The notes beneath the pieces were generated by a model. The model was not told the DNA's origin and did not search any database. It saw only the letters and a list, made by a program, of their open reading frames with translations. 24,413 nucleotides of DNA from a virus. Made by a program: the position numbers and the translations under genes. This document shows, one piece after another, positions 1 through 7,020 of this stretch; position 1 is the first letter of the stretch, and every line of letters starts with the position of its first letter. The stretch is taken from positions 1-24,413 of IMG/VR virus record IMGVR_UViG_3300045454_000012; one strand, 5' to 3'.

Positions 1-44
1 AAGGCATCCACATTCCCGACACCGCGACAGGAGCGCCACAGTGA
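1..44 (+). CDS. C-terminal tail of an upstream gene (partial)
   Basis: A reading frame is open from the window edge and ends at a TGA at 42-44. Its last residues read GIHIPDTATGAPQ. The stop overlaps the GTG of the next gene as GTGA, the same junction style used repeatedly further on, which is the main reason to believe it is the end of a real gene. Thirteen residues are too few to name a product. Confidence 0.4.
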   Translation, partial: GIHIPDTATGAPQ

Positions 45-271
45 GCCGAAACAGTGAACGACCCGCAGGCTTAGAAAGAACATCGCTCACGACATACGCG
101 CCGAGTTTTCGCGAGGCCGACCCCGCCAACGGCCGATCCGCAGGCGCAAGGGCGTGGCACGAACTCGGCCTGCTTATCGCCAACCCGGCGCATTTCAGTT
201 GGTCCGGGGCAACGCAGATCAAGCAATTGGCGGAAGAGCTTTATGGCAAGCGCAGGGAGGAAGCGGAATGA
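41..271 (+). CDS. small protein of unknown function
   Basis: A 76-residue protein starting at GTG 41, preceded by AGGAG about 7 bases upstream. The first 30 residues look disordered. The rest (AWHELGLLIANP, then a helical stretch ending in YGKRREEAE) looks like a small folded helical domain with a charged end. I recognise no family with certainty; small proteins of this style occur just before terminase genes in sphingomonad phages. It overlaps the next gene by ATGA, so the two are probably translationally coupled. No function is assigned. Confidence 0.65.
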   Translation: MSRNSERPAGLERTSLTTYAPSFREADPANGRSAGARAWHELGLLIANPAHFSWSGATQIKQLAEELYGKRREEAE

Positions 272-507
272 TCGAGCGGCATCGAGCGGCACCCGGCGAC
301 ACCCTAGCCGACTGGAATCCTGATTTGGGACTGGTTCCGAACTGGCCCGAAAAAGGCCGTTATCGCAAATATTCGACCGCATGGGATTTCATTGGGTATG
401 CGGACGAGCCTCAATATCCCGGACAGCACCGGAGCCGTTTCCCGCCACAATGGACGCCATATCAGTGCTTCCTATCCCGCGACTGGCCAGATGAGGTGCC
501 GAAATGA
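268..507 (+). CDS. small tryptophan-rich protein of unknown function
   Basis: A 79-residue protein starting at ATG 268, inside the stop of the gene before it (ATGA) and preceded by GGGAGG. The same frame is open further upstream, but the coupled ATG with its ribosome site is the better start. The protein holds six tryptophans among many prolines and aromatics, for example PNWPEK, TAWDFIGY and PPQWTPYQ, so it is probably a small compact domain. No known family is recognised. It ends in ATGA overlap with the following gene, forming a three-gene chain. Confidence 0.65.
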   Translation: MIERHRAAPGDTLADWNPDLGLVPNWPEKGRYRKYSTAWDFIGYADEPQYPGQHRSRFPPQWTPYQCFLSRDWPDEVPK

Positions 508-1223
508 TCGATCGGGACGAAGAACTTTGCAGCGCGAGCGAACATCTCGCCAATGCCGTGTCGAAACTGGTCGGCCAGCCGGATGCCCCCCTCCCGCACC
601 AGAAGCGCGAGGCGGATCGCGTCGCCGCCCTGATCGCGCGTGACCGTGCCGAAGCCGAGCGCGAAGCGGCACGGCAGGCGGCGATCATCCAGGTAGCCGA
701 AGGGATCACCGTGAACATCGGCAACACCGTGGTCGAACCGACGCCGGAATGGCTGGCAAAGGGGAAGAGCCGTGCGGTTGCTGTCGGCGGGGAGCGCTGG
801 ACCGACCAGCCGATCACCACGCGGCGGCGGGTCGAGACCAGCCATGCCGAGCGGGCCTATAATGCCGGGCGGATCACAGCGCGCCAGTGCAAGGCCTGCC
901 AATGGTATCGCGAGCAGCACGAGAAGAGCGGCCTTTCCGGCAATGTGAAGTCGACCAGCTTTGAGCCTCGCATCTCTGGTTCCGCCAGCATCGGACTGCC
1001 ATTCACGCCGCGGCAGATCGAGGCGCAAAAGGAGATAGACAACGCCCGGCTGATGATTCCGTCGAGACTGGAAAAGTTCTTCGAGGCGGTCGTCCTCGGC
1101 GATACCCCGATCACCCGCGCGGCGAGGATCGCCTATGCCGGGCGCCATCCCCTCGACGGACTGCGGTGCTGCGCCGACCGGGTGGCGGATTATGTGGAGT
1201 ATTCGACGGGAAAGCCGATATGA
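504..1223 (+). CDS. unknown protein preceding the terminase genes
   Basis: A 239-residue protein starting at ATG 504, which overlaps the previous stop. Residues about 33-60 form a charged helical segment rich in Arg, Glu and Ala. A second region runs from PTPEWLAKGK through an Arg-rich stretch and a CKACQWYREQH segment; one CxxC pair is visible but no second pair to complete a zinc site. The last 60 residues (SRLEKFFEAVVLGDTPITRAAR onward) are helical. I have seen similar proteins just ahead of phage packaging genes but know no assigned function. Its place corresponds to where lambdoid phages carry late regulators, so a regulatory role is possible but is inference from position only. Confidence 0.7.
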   Translation: MIDRDEELCSASEHLANAVSKLVGQPDAPLPHQKREADRVAALIARDRAEAEREAARQAAIIQVAEGITVNIGNTVVEPTPEWLAKGKSRAVAVGGERWTDQPITTRRRVETSHAERAYNAGRITARQCKACQWYREQHEKSGLSGNVKSTSFEPRISGSASIGLPFTPRQIEAQKEIDNARLMIPSRLEKFFEAVVLGDTPITRAARIAYAGRHPLDGLRCCADRVADYVEYSTGKPI

Positions 1224-1345
1224 TGCGAGACTGGAAGCAACTGTTTGACACTTCCGAACGGAATATGTATCAATCCGCCACATCAGAAATTGCGCCTACC
1301 GAGTTGTGCGCGGTTTCGCCCTCCCAAAAATCGCGAGTTTTCTGA
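1220..1345 (+). CDS. possible 41-residue ORF, doubtful
   Basis: ATG 1220 overlaps the previous stop (ATGA) and its own TGA overlaps the ATG of the small terminase gene (TGATG), so it would fit a coupled chain exactly. Against it: third codon positions are only about 56% G/C, well below the neighbours; there is no clear ribosome site; and the stretch contains a good promoter candidate at 1245-1273. It may be a leader peptide, a translational relay into the terminase gene, or just the promoter and leader region that happens to stay open. Confidence 0.25.
   Translation: MMRDWKQLFDTSERNMYQSATSEIAPTELCAVSPSQKSRVF
1245..1273 (+). promoter_or_regulatory. candidate sigma70-type late promoter with spacer dyad
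   Basis: TTGACA at 1245-1250 matches the -35 consensus fully. After exactly 17 bases comes TATCAA at 1268-1273 (4 of 6 to TATAAT). Inside the spacer, 1252-1263 reads TTCCGAACGGAA, two 5-base inverted arms around AA, a possible operator. The stretch is AT-richer than the surrounding DNA and sits 70-100 bases before the small terminase start. A transcript would begin near 1280. In lambda-type phages the late operon starts upstream of terminase, which fits. Chance matches cannot be excluded without mapping. Confidence 0.5.
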
Positions 1346-1995
1346 TGGCGCAGACGGTTTCCATATCGTCTCGGATCGAGGCATTGGAAGCCGCCGAGAG
1401 GCGCATTTCGACTATTGAAGCGACGAAATTGTCGTCAATGCCGATGGCTGAAGCCTTGTCGGTGTCATGGCCGACGCTGCGCCGATGGTGTGATCTTCCC
1501 GCATTTGCCGACAGCGGCGCATTCGTTCGCGGCGGGAACGGCATCGAATGGGAGTTCGACCCGAAAAAGACGGTTGCCGCCCTGCTCGCCCATTTCCGGG
1601 GCGAGATGACGAAGCGGCAGGATCGCAACCGGCGTGTCGTGGAATCGGTCGGTCTGGATATGGACCCCGAGGAAGCGGGGCGGATCGACATGGCCGAGCT
1701 TACCCGGCAGGTGAACCTCACGCTCGCCATTCAGGAAAACAAGATGAAGTCCGGGGGCTATGTCCCGGCGACCGACCTGCGCGACTTCCTGCGCGGATAT
1801 AACCAGTCAGCCGTTTCAGCGGTGCTCGGGGTGGGGTCAAAGATCGACCCGACCGGCGCCCTGCCCGCCAGCATCCGCACGGCGATGACTGAGGAACTGC
1901 GCAAGGTCGCGGTCGGGATGCAGTCGATGTGCAGCAAATTCGTCAGGGAGTCCGGTGCGGGTTCTAACCAAGCAGGAGATCGCGGAAGCATGTGA
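1345..1995 (+). CDS. terminase small subunit (Nu1-like)
   Basis: A 216-residue DNA-packaging protein expected to bind the phage packaging site and recruit the large terminase. The start chosen is ATG 1345; the frame continues upstream to a GTG at 1306, but MAQTVSIS is the natural beginning. Residues about 35-75 form a winged-helix-like segment (MAEALSVSWPTLRRWCDLPAF, followed by FVRGGNGIEWEFDPKKTVAALLAHF), the pattern used by Nu1-type subunits to pick a specific site. Residues about 108-150 form a helical, probably oligomerising region. The 3' end overlaps the large terminase gene by about 40 bases if that gene starts at GTG 1955. Gene order directly before a gpA-type terminase strongly supports the call. 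Confidence 0.8.
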   Translation: MAQTVSISSRIEALEAAERRISTIEATKLSSMPMAEALSVSWPTLRRWCDLPAFADSGAFVRGGNGIEWEFDPKKTVAALLAHFRGEMTKRQDRNRRVVESVGLDMDPEEAGRIDMAELTRQVNLTLAIQENKMKSGGYVPATDLRDFLRGYNQSAVSAVLGVGSKIDPTGALPASIRTAMTEELRKVAVGMQSMCSKFVRESGAGSNQAGDRGSM

Positions 1996-4078
1996 GATGA
2001 TCGCGCGGGATGCGTTCTGCGCCGACATCTTCACCATCGCGACCGAAACGCTCCGCTTCCTTGAGCCGCCGCGAGACATATCGACCCTCGAATATTCGGT
2101 CGAACATCGGAAAATACGCCAGTCCGATGGCGAGACGGCGGATTGGTCGCTCGACCTAACCCCCTATCTCGCCGCGCCCATGGCCGCGCTCGACGCGCCC
2201 GGCGTCAACGAGGTCATCGTGCCCAAGCCTGCGCGCTCGGGCGGCACTGTCGTCGCCGAGAATTATGCGCTCAAGACGATGGAGTTCGGCCCATCCGGCG
2301 ACATCATGTGGTATCTCGCCGGGCCGGACGAAGTGTCCAGCTATGCCGAGCGCGTCTTCAAGCCGCTGTTCGAGGATCACGAAGGGGTGGCCGCAAAGAT
2401 AGGCGGCGGCCAGAGCGACAATACGCTGCGGCGCAAGCGGATCGGCGGTTACACGGTCGAGCTGCTCGCGATGTCGGGCAAGACGACGACCAACCGTCAG
2501 GGCCGGTTCATCGTTTTCGACGAGCCCGACAGCTACAACAAGAAATTCGCGTCGAACTTCCTTGAGCAGGGCCGCCAGCGCCAGCGCATGGTCGGCTCGC
2601 TGCGCAAGATTTACGCCTGCGCGCACCCCGACATAGGATGGTCGGGCGGCATTGCGCAGGCATGGCTCCAATCGAGCCGCGGCATATTCGTGATGGCCTG
2701 CGCGGAATGCGGTGGTCACGCATCGCCCTACCCGACGAAGCACTGGCCCGACGTGCCGCGCTTCAAGCTGGATTACAAGCGAGCGCCCGAACGAACGCCG
2801 ATCGGCGAGCGGCTGAAACTGGCGCGGGAGACGGCGGCCATGATCTGCCCCCATTGCGGCGTCGAACTCGACGATGCCCAGCGCAAGGAAATGGTCGCGG
2901 GCGGCGATTACATGCACGCAGGGCAGTCGCTCGACGCGGACATCGGGATCATGGGCGACCTCGATCCAACGATCACGATGGGCTTCTGGATTCACGCGCT
3001 CATGGTGTCGCAGGTCACGCTGGCCGAACTTGCGGTCGAACTGGAAGGCGCGCGCGAACATCGCGAGCGCACCGGCAAGACGGACAAGCTGCGGCAGGTC
3101 ATGGTCCGCACCTTCGGCGAGGTTTTCGAGGGTGCTGCTGGATCGGAGAACGTCGATGCGGCAGCGCTTCGCGAGCGCACGAAGTCGATGGCCACGGGCG
3201 TCGAAGCGGTCAGCTTTCGCATGGGCGAGGTTCCCCATGGCGTCCTGTTCGCCACCGCGGCGATCGACACCGGCGGCAATCGCTTCGATGTCGTCATTCG
3301 CGGCTGGGATCTGGAACGCCGTTCGTGGCTGATCGACCGCTTTACCATCCGGCAGAGGAAGCACCCCGACGGCGTGATGCGCGATATTCGGCCGACGCGG
3401 GTCGCCGACGACTGGATGGTGCTTGAAAGTCAGGTGATCGACCGGCTGATTCCGCTGCAATCGGACCCGGCGAAAGCCCTGCCCGTCGCGGTTACGATGA
3501 TCGACACGGGCGACGGCAACGCGACCTGGCTCGCCTATGAGTTCGCGCGCCGCATGGACAGGAAGCGCTGGGGCGACTGGCGCAAGGTGCGCTGCATCAA
3601 GGGCGTCGGCGGCAAGCGTGAACGCCTCTCGGCGCCGACGAAGATTAGCAAGGACAGCGAGGGCAAGGTCGTCCAGCCGGTCATCACGCTCCACACGCTC
3701 GGCGTCGACGATCTGAAGCGTGACACGGTTTCGGACCTCGCGATCGCTGATGGTTCGCCGGGGCAATGCTATTTCGCGCTCAACACGCCGAAAGACGTCT
3801 TCGACGAGTTTTTCAACGAGACGGAGCAGGAAGGGAAATGGGTTCGCAGCGGGCCGAATGAGACGCTCGACCTCTATGCCTATGCGGAAGCAGGGCGCAT
3901 CCTGCTCGAACCTGACCGAAAGAGCCGAATTTGGGGCGAGATCGAAAAGCGTCCGATTTGGGCCCGCGCCGTGAGCCTCGTCGACGACGTGGAACCAGAG
4001 ACGCCCACATCTGAAACCCCGAGGCCAGCCAAGCCGTCGCTGCTCGATCGCTTCGACCGGCTCAACTCGCGCCGATAG
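1955..4078 (+). CDS. terL: terminase large subunit (lambda gpA family)
   Basis: A 707-residue ATP-driven packaging motor and nuclease that cuts concatemers and pumps DNA through the portal into the prohead. A deviant Walker A, KPARSGGT at 91-98, matches the gpA type (KSARVGYS in lambda). Walker B is RFIVFDE at 184-190 with catalytic D189 and E190. Paired cysteines at C249/C252 and C298/C301 form the zinc-binding-like element seen in this family. The nuclease domain has acidic motifs AIDTGG (D438) and MIDTGDG (D517). Length is close to the family norm (lambda 641). Start: GTG 1955 follows AGGGAG at 4-base spacing; ATG 1997, just after the small-subunit stop and preceded by GGAAG, is a real alternative and would place the Walker lysine near its lambda position. 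Confidence 0.95.
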   Translation: MRVLTKQEIAEACEMIARDAFCADIFTIATETLRFLEPPRDISTLEYSVEHRKIRQSDGETADWSLDLTPYLAAPMAALDAPGVNEVIVPKPARSGGTVVAENYALKTMEFGPSGDIMWYLAGPDEVSSYAERVFKPLFEDHEGVAAKIGGGQSDNTLRRKRIGGYTVELLAMSGKTTTNRQGRFIVFDEPDSYNKKFASNFLEQGRQRQRMVGSLRKIYACAHPDIGWSGGIAQAWLQSSRGIFVMACAECGGHASPYPTKHWPDVPRFKLDYKRAPERTPIGERLKLARETAAMICPHCGVELDDAQRKEMVAGGDYMHAGQSLDADIGIMGDLDPTITMGFWIHALMVSQVTLAELAVELEGAREHRERTGKTDKLRQVMVRTFGEVFEGAAGSENVDAAALRERTKSMATGVEAVSFRMGEVPHGVLFATAAIDTGGNRFDVVIRGWDLERRSWLIDRFTIRQRKHPDGVMRDIRPTRVADDWMVLESQVIDRLIPLQSDPAKALPVAVTMIDTGDGNATWLAYEFARRMDRKRWGDWRKVRCIKGVGGKRERLSAPTKISKDSEGKVVQPVITLHTLGVDDLKRDTVSDLAIADGSPGQCYFALNTPKDVFDEFFNETEQEGKWVRSGPNETLDLYAYAEAGRILLEPDRKSRIWGEIEKRPIWARAVSLVDDVEPETPTSETPRPAKPSLLDRFDRLNSRR

Positions 4079-4097
4079 CAAAAAAGGACGAACGTCA

Positions 4098-4343
4098 ATG
4101 TACGCATTCATCTTCAACCAGCGCGTCAAGCATCTGCGCCTCGATTTTCACCCGACCGTGGTTTACGGCTTCGAAGATCCCGACGCGGCGCCCTTTTTCA
4201 CCGCGCTTGGCTTCGGTGAAACGACCGATGAAACCCCCGTGGTCGTCATTTCCGCCGACGAACTGAACATTGACCCGGAAACGGTGATGGCATCGTCCAA
4301 CTATGGCGAGCGCCGCGGCCAGCGCGTTATCGAAGGGGGCTGA
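4098..4343 (+). CDS. small protein of unknown function
   Basis: An 81-residue protein with ATG 4098 and AAGGA about 10 bases upstream. It begins MYAFIFNQRV and appears to alternate short beta strands and turns, with an acidic middle (GETTDETPVVVISADELNIDPE). There is no signal peptide or membrane segment. It sits directly after the large terminase, where lambdoid phages place the small gpW-type joining protein, but it does not look like gpW, and a better gpW match lies at 7017-7541. Three bases separate it from the next gene, so the two are probably co-translated. No function is assigned. Confidence 0.75.
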   Translation: MYAFIFNQRVKHLRLDFHPTVVYGFEDPDAAPFFTALGFGETTDETPVVVISADELNIDPETVMASSNYGERRGQRVIEGG

Positions 4344-4346
4344 ATA

Positions 4347-4712
4347 ATGGCGAAGCGCATGAACGACGCGGGCGCTGATGCGGCCCTGGCCTATTGGTCC
4401 GATGCGGACAAGATGGTTCTCTGTTCCGCCGAGCCGACAAACTACACCGAAGCCAACGCCACCTATGCGCTGGCTGATGTCGCACCGACGTTCGATGCTA
4501 TCGCTAATGGCGATGTATCGGGCCGTAAGCGCGGGGTGCAAGCCAAGACAGGTGTTGCGGTCGTCACGTCCGGCACGGCGACGCATATCGCGCTAATTAA
4601 GACTGGCGACACTACTCTCCGATATGTTTCGACGACGGCCAGTCAAGCGGTCGCATCCGGCGGCACCGTTGATATCGGCGCGTGGGCGATCGAAGTCCGC
4701 GATCCGACCTGA
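4347..4712 (+). CDS. probable virion-associated protein of a widespread phage family
   Basis: A 121-residue protein. The pattern MAKRMNDAGADAALAY at the start, then CSAEPTNYTEANATYALADV, a GRK motif, SGTATHIAL and a final VDIGAWAIEVRDPT is one I recall from many phage genomes, where the protein is uncharacterised and sits beside structural genes. It looks mainly beta-stranded after a short N-terminal helix. It lies between the terminase and a repeat-rich fibre-like gene, so a role as a small virion component, such as a fibre base or decoration, is plausible. That role is inference from context. Confidence 0.75.
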   Translation: MAKRMNDAGADAALAYWSDADKMVLCSAEPTNYTEANATYALADVAPTFDAIANGDVSGRKRGVQAKTGVAVVTSGTATHIALIKTGDTTLRYVSTTASQAVASGGTVDIGAWAIEVRDPT

Positions 4713-4716
4713 CCTA

Positions 4717-4736
4717 ACGGGCGGTAGATAGCCCGT
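4717..4736 (+). promoter_or_regulatory. stem-loop covering the start codon of the repeat protein gene
   Basis: ACGGGC at 4717-4722 and GCCCGT at 4731-4736 pair perfectly around the loop GGTAGATA. The right arm includes the first two bases of the GTG start at 4735, and the left arm and loop hold the only purine-rich sequence that could bind ribosomes. Folding would therefore reduce initiation. It is a short stem and could be coincidental. Confidence 0.35.
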
Positions 4737-7020
4737 GGCGACATTAACGGCAGGCGTTGACGGTACAGCAACCGGCTACAGCGACGGGACGCTTGGCGGC
4801 TCCGCATTCGGCACCTTCACCGGGACGCTTGGCGGCGCGACGGTAAACCTGCTCGCCACCGATAGTGCCACGCCGAATGTTATCGATGTATTCACCGCCG
4901 CAGGCAGCTTTTCGGCAGTTAACGGCAAGCCCCTCGACATCGACGGGACGATTTACCCACAATCGGCCTGCACTGATTTTGGCACGTTCGTTCGGTCCAC
5001 CTACACTGCTACCGGATTTTTGTTCGTCAACACCACGGTCTATGCGGTCGATTTAGCCGTCTATGCAGGGCCGACGCATGTAGGAACGACGCTCGGGCTG
5101 GGCGGCGCCGGATCGATTGCCGTAGCCTTCGGTTCGACGGGCCGCGCTGCAGGCGACCGCATGTTCATCGTCGTGATGACGGCGAACGAGGCGGTTCCTG
5201 CCGTCGCGGGTTGGACGGTTGTCACACCGGACAGCGGCACGGCGTCACGCGGAACGGCAGGAGCCGCTGGCGGGGTTCGTTGCACCGTTCTGACCAAGGT
5301 CAGCGACGGGACAGAAACAAACGTCACGATCGGCGACAGCGGCAACATTCAATATGCTGCCGGGATTGTCGTTCGCGGCGACAGCGGGGCAGATGTCGAT
5401 CTTGGCGTCAGCATCGGGGGCAACGCCGCAGCATCGACGAGCGGCAGCTTTACCGGCGTAACGACGGACGGTGACAATCAGCTTATCCTGACGTTCGTCG
5501 CCACTGACCGCGATGCGTCTGCGGCAAGTTGGTCAAGCCAGTCGAATGCCAATCTCGGAAATCTGACCGAGCGGTTCGACGGCGGCACCTCGACCAACAC
5601 AGGTGGCGGTGTCGCGATCTATACCGGCGAAAAGCTGGTTGCGGGCGCGACGGGAACGACGACGGCCACGCAAGCGGCGAGCGCGGCATATTGCTGGATC
5701 ACGCTGGCGGTCAAGAATGCCGCGGGTGGCACCCCATCGGTAACAGTCAACGGCGCTGCCCATACGCACACGGCATCCAGCCCGTCGCTTGCGGCGAAGT
5801 CATCGGTGACGCCGAACAGTGCGGCGAGCGTTCATGTTGCATCGTCGCCGTCGCTGGCGGCGAAATCGACGGTCTCGCCAAATGGCGCGGCTCACGCGAA
5901 CGTGGCGAGCAGCCCGACCATATCGGCGCAGTCGTCGGTCGCACCGGAAAGCGCTTCGCATGTCAGCACGGCAAGCAGTCCGACCATCGGGACGCCGGTT
6001 GCGATTTCGCCGGATAGCGCGGCATCGGCGACGACATCGACCGAACCGACCATCGCGGCCAAGTCGTCGATCGCGCCCGAGAGTACGGCGCATGCGCACA
6101 CGGCACAAAGCCCGACGATCACGACGGCGAACAGTGTGGCGCCGGATAGCGCGGCCCATGCCCAGGAGGCGAGCGAGCCGACGCTTGCAACGAATAATCA
6201 GGTGGCGCCGGATTCGGCTGCGCACATTACGGTATCGAATAGTCCGACGGTCGCCGCGGCATCCACGGTGGCTCCTGACGGTGCAGCACACGACCTCGCA
6301 GCAGGACAGCCGAGCATCGCAGCCGCTTCGTCGGTGGCTCCCGATGGTACATATCATGCGTCGACAGCGACCAGCCCGTCAGTTTCGACCGGCGGATCGG
6401 TTGCGGTGGACGGAAGTACCCACGAACAGGATGCGACGTCCCCGGCTGTCGCAGCACGATCGGCCGTACAGCCGAACGACGCGAGCCATGACAGCGCAGC
6501 GACCAGCCCGTCGATCGCGGCCAATTCATCGGTGGGTGTCGAAAGCGCCGCGCATGTTCACGAGGCGACAAGCCCGAGCCTGTCGGGTGCGCTCGCCATC
6601 GCGCCCGCATCGGCGGTCCATGCGCACGTGGCAGGGCAGCCAAACATCGCCTGGAAAGGGCTGATCGCAGCCAATGATGCGGCGCACGAATTGACGTCGA
6701 CCGAGCCCGGTATTGCGGCCCGGTCAGCCATCTCGCCTTACTCTGCGGCCCACGATCAAGCTGCAACCTCGCCCCTGCTTGCGTCTGCCAGCTCGATAGC
6801 GGTGGCGTCCGCCGTCCATGCAACTCTGGCGTCGTCGCCCACGGTAAGGATCACCCTCCCCCCGTCTAACCTTCGGACGGCAGGGGGACCAAGGCCGCGC
6901 AGCGTCGCGACCACAGAACAAAGCCGCGTTGCCTCTCCGAGCCGGGAGGCGCGCATCGCCCAACCCGCCAGACCGCCGCGCGTGGTCGCGACCGCAACTC
7001 GGAAGAGGATCGCATCTTGA
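4735..7020 (+). CDS. repeat-rich structural protein, probable phage fibre
   Basis: A 761-residue protein starting at GTG 4735, 22 bases after the previous stop. Residues 1 to about 115 are Gly/Thr/Ala-rich beta strands. About 115-330 resemble the beta-sandwich domains of phage fibres (AAGDRMFIVVMTANEA, WTVVTPDSG, AYCWITLAVKNA). Residues 334-707 are 17 back-to-back units of exactly 22 residues with core SAAHxHxAxSPxLAAxSSVxP. Residues 722-761 are a degenerate 9-residue repeat with Arg first in each unit, making the end strongly basic. I recall phage proteins combining a 22-residue HALTS/HxH repeat with ESRT-type 9-residue repeats; this is a diverged relative. The next gene begins with a fibre-adaptor-like domain, suggesting this protein is displayed on the virion. 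Its exact location is unknown. Confidence 0.8.
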   Translation: MATLTAGVDGTATGYSDGTLGGSAFGTFTGTLGGATVNLLATDSATPNVIDVFTAAGSFSAVNGKPLDIDGTIYPQSACTDFGTFVRSTYTATGFLFVNTTVYAVDLAVYAGPTHVGTTLGLGGAGSIAVAFGSTGRAAGDRMFIVVMTANEAVPAVAGWTVVTPDSGTASRGTAGAAGGVRCTVLTKVSDGTETNVTIGDSGNIQYAAGIVVRGDSGADVDLGVSIGGNAAASTSGSFTGVTTDGDNQLILTFVATDRDASAASWSSQSNANLGNLTERFDGGTSTNTGGGVAIYTGEKLVAGATGTTTATQAASAAYCWITLAVKNAAGGTPSVTVNGAAHTHTASSPSLAAKSSVTPNSAASVHVASSPSLAAKSTVSPNGAAHANVASSPTISAQSSVAPESASHVSTASSPTIGTPVAISPDSAASATTSTEPTIAAKSSIAPESTAHAHTAQSPTITTANSVAPDSAAHAQEASEPTLATNNQVAPDSAAHITVSNSPTVAAASTVAPDGAAHDLAAGQPSIAAASSVAPDGTYHASTATSPSVSTGGSVAVDGSTHEQDATSPAVAARSAVQPNDASHDSAATSPSIAANSSVGVESAAHVHEATSPSLSGALAIAPASAVHAHVAGQPNIAWKGLIAANDAAHELTSTEPGIAARSAISPYSAAHDQAATSPLLASASSIAVASAVHATLASSPTVRITLPPSNLRTAGGPRPRSVATTEQSRVASPSREARIAQPARPPRVVATATRKRIAS
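5734..6855 (+). repeat. 17 tandem 66-base units encoding 22-residue repeats
   Basis: Every unit is exactly 66 bases with no insertion or deletion. Conserved positions are a V/I-x-P near residue 3-5, a SAAH-type core with His at residue 10, an acidic or His residue near 12, and SP (or EP/QP) at 16-17. The DNA has diverged between units much more than the protein pattern, so the array is old and held by selection rather than recently amplified. The fixed length suggests one structural turn per unit, as in a beta-solenoid or trimeric fibre shaft. Confidence 0.9.
6898..7017 (+). repeat. degenerate 9-residue Arg repeat at the end of the fibre-like protein
   Basis: Reading from residue 722 the sequence falls into RSVATTEQS, RVASPSREA, RIAQPARPP, RVVATATRK and a final RIAS. 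That is four full units and a partial one, each beginning with Arg followed by hydrophobic residues. This resembles the EDRTLVVPA-type 9-residue repeats that I recall ending some phage structural proteins, though the acidic residues are mostly lost here. Confidence 0.55.
7005..7009 (+). promoter_or_regulatory. ribosome binding site for a TTG start
   Basis: GAGGA at 7005-7009 lies 7 bases before TTG 7017, inside the last codons of the preceding gene. It supports the rare TTG start, which overlaps the upstream stop as TTGA. Confidence 0.6.

Noticed and set aside
2156-4129. Long minus-strand open frame (657 codons) opposite the large terminase
   Set aside because: It mirrors a gene with clear Walker and nuclease motifs. 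In GC-rich DNA with G/C third positions the opposite strand often stays open; the translation is Arg/Asp/His-rich with no family pattern.
5819-6664. Plus-strand Arg-rich open frame inside the 22-residue repeat region
   Set aside because: It is a +1 shadow of the repeat array: over a quarter arginine from GC-rich codons, no start signal, and the in-frame repeat is perfectly periodic only in the other frame.
5734-6855. CRISPR-like array
   Set aside because: The 66-base periodicity is in coding phase with no identical repeats separated by unique spacers; it encodes a protein repeat.
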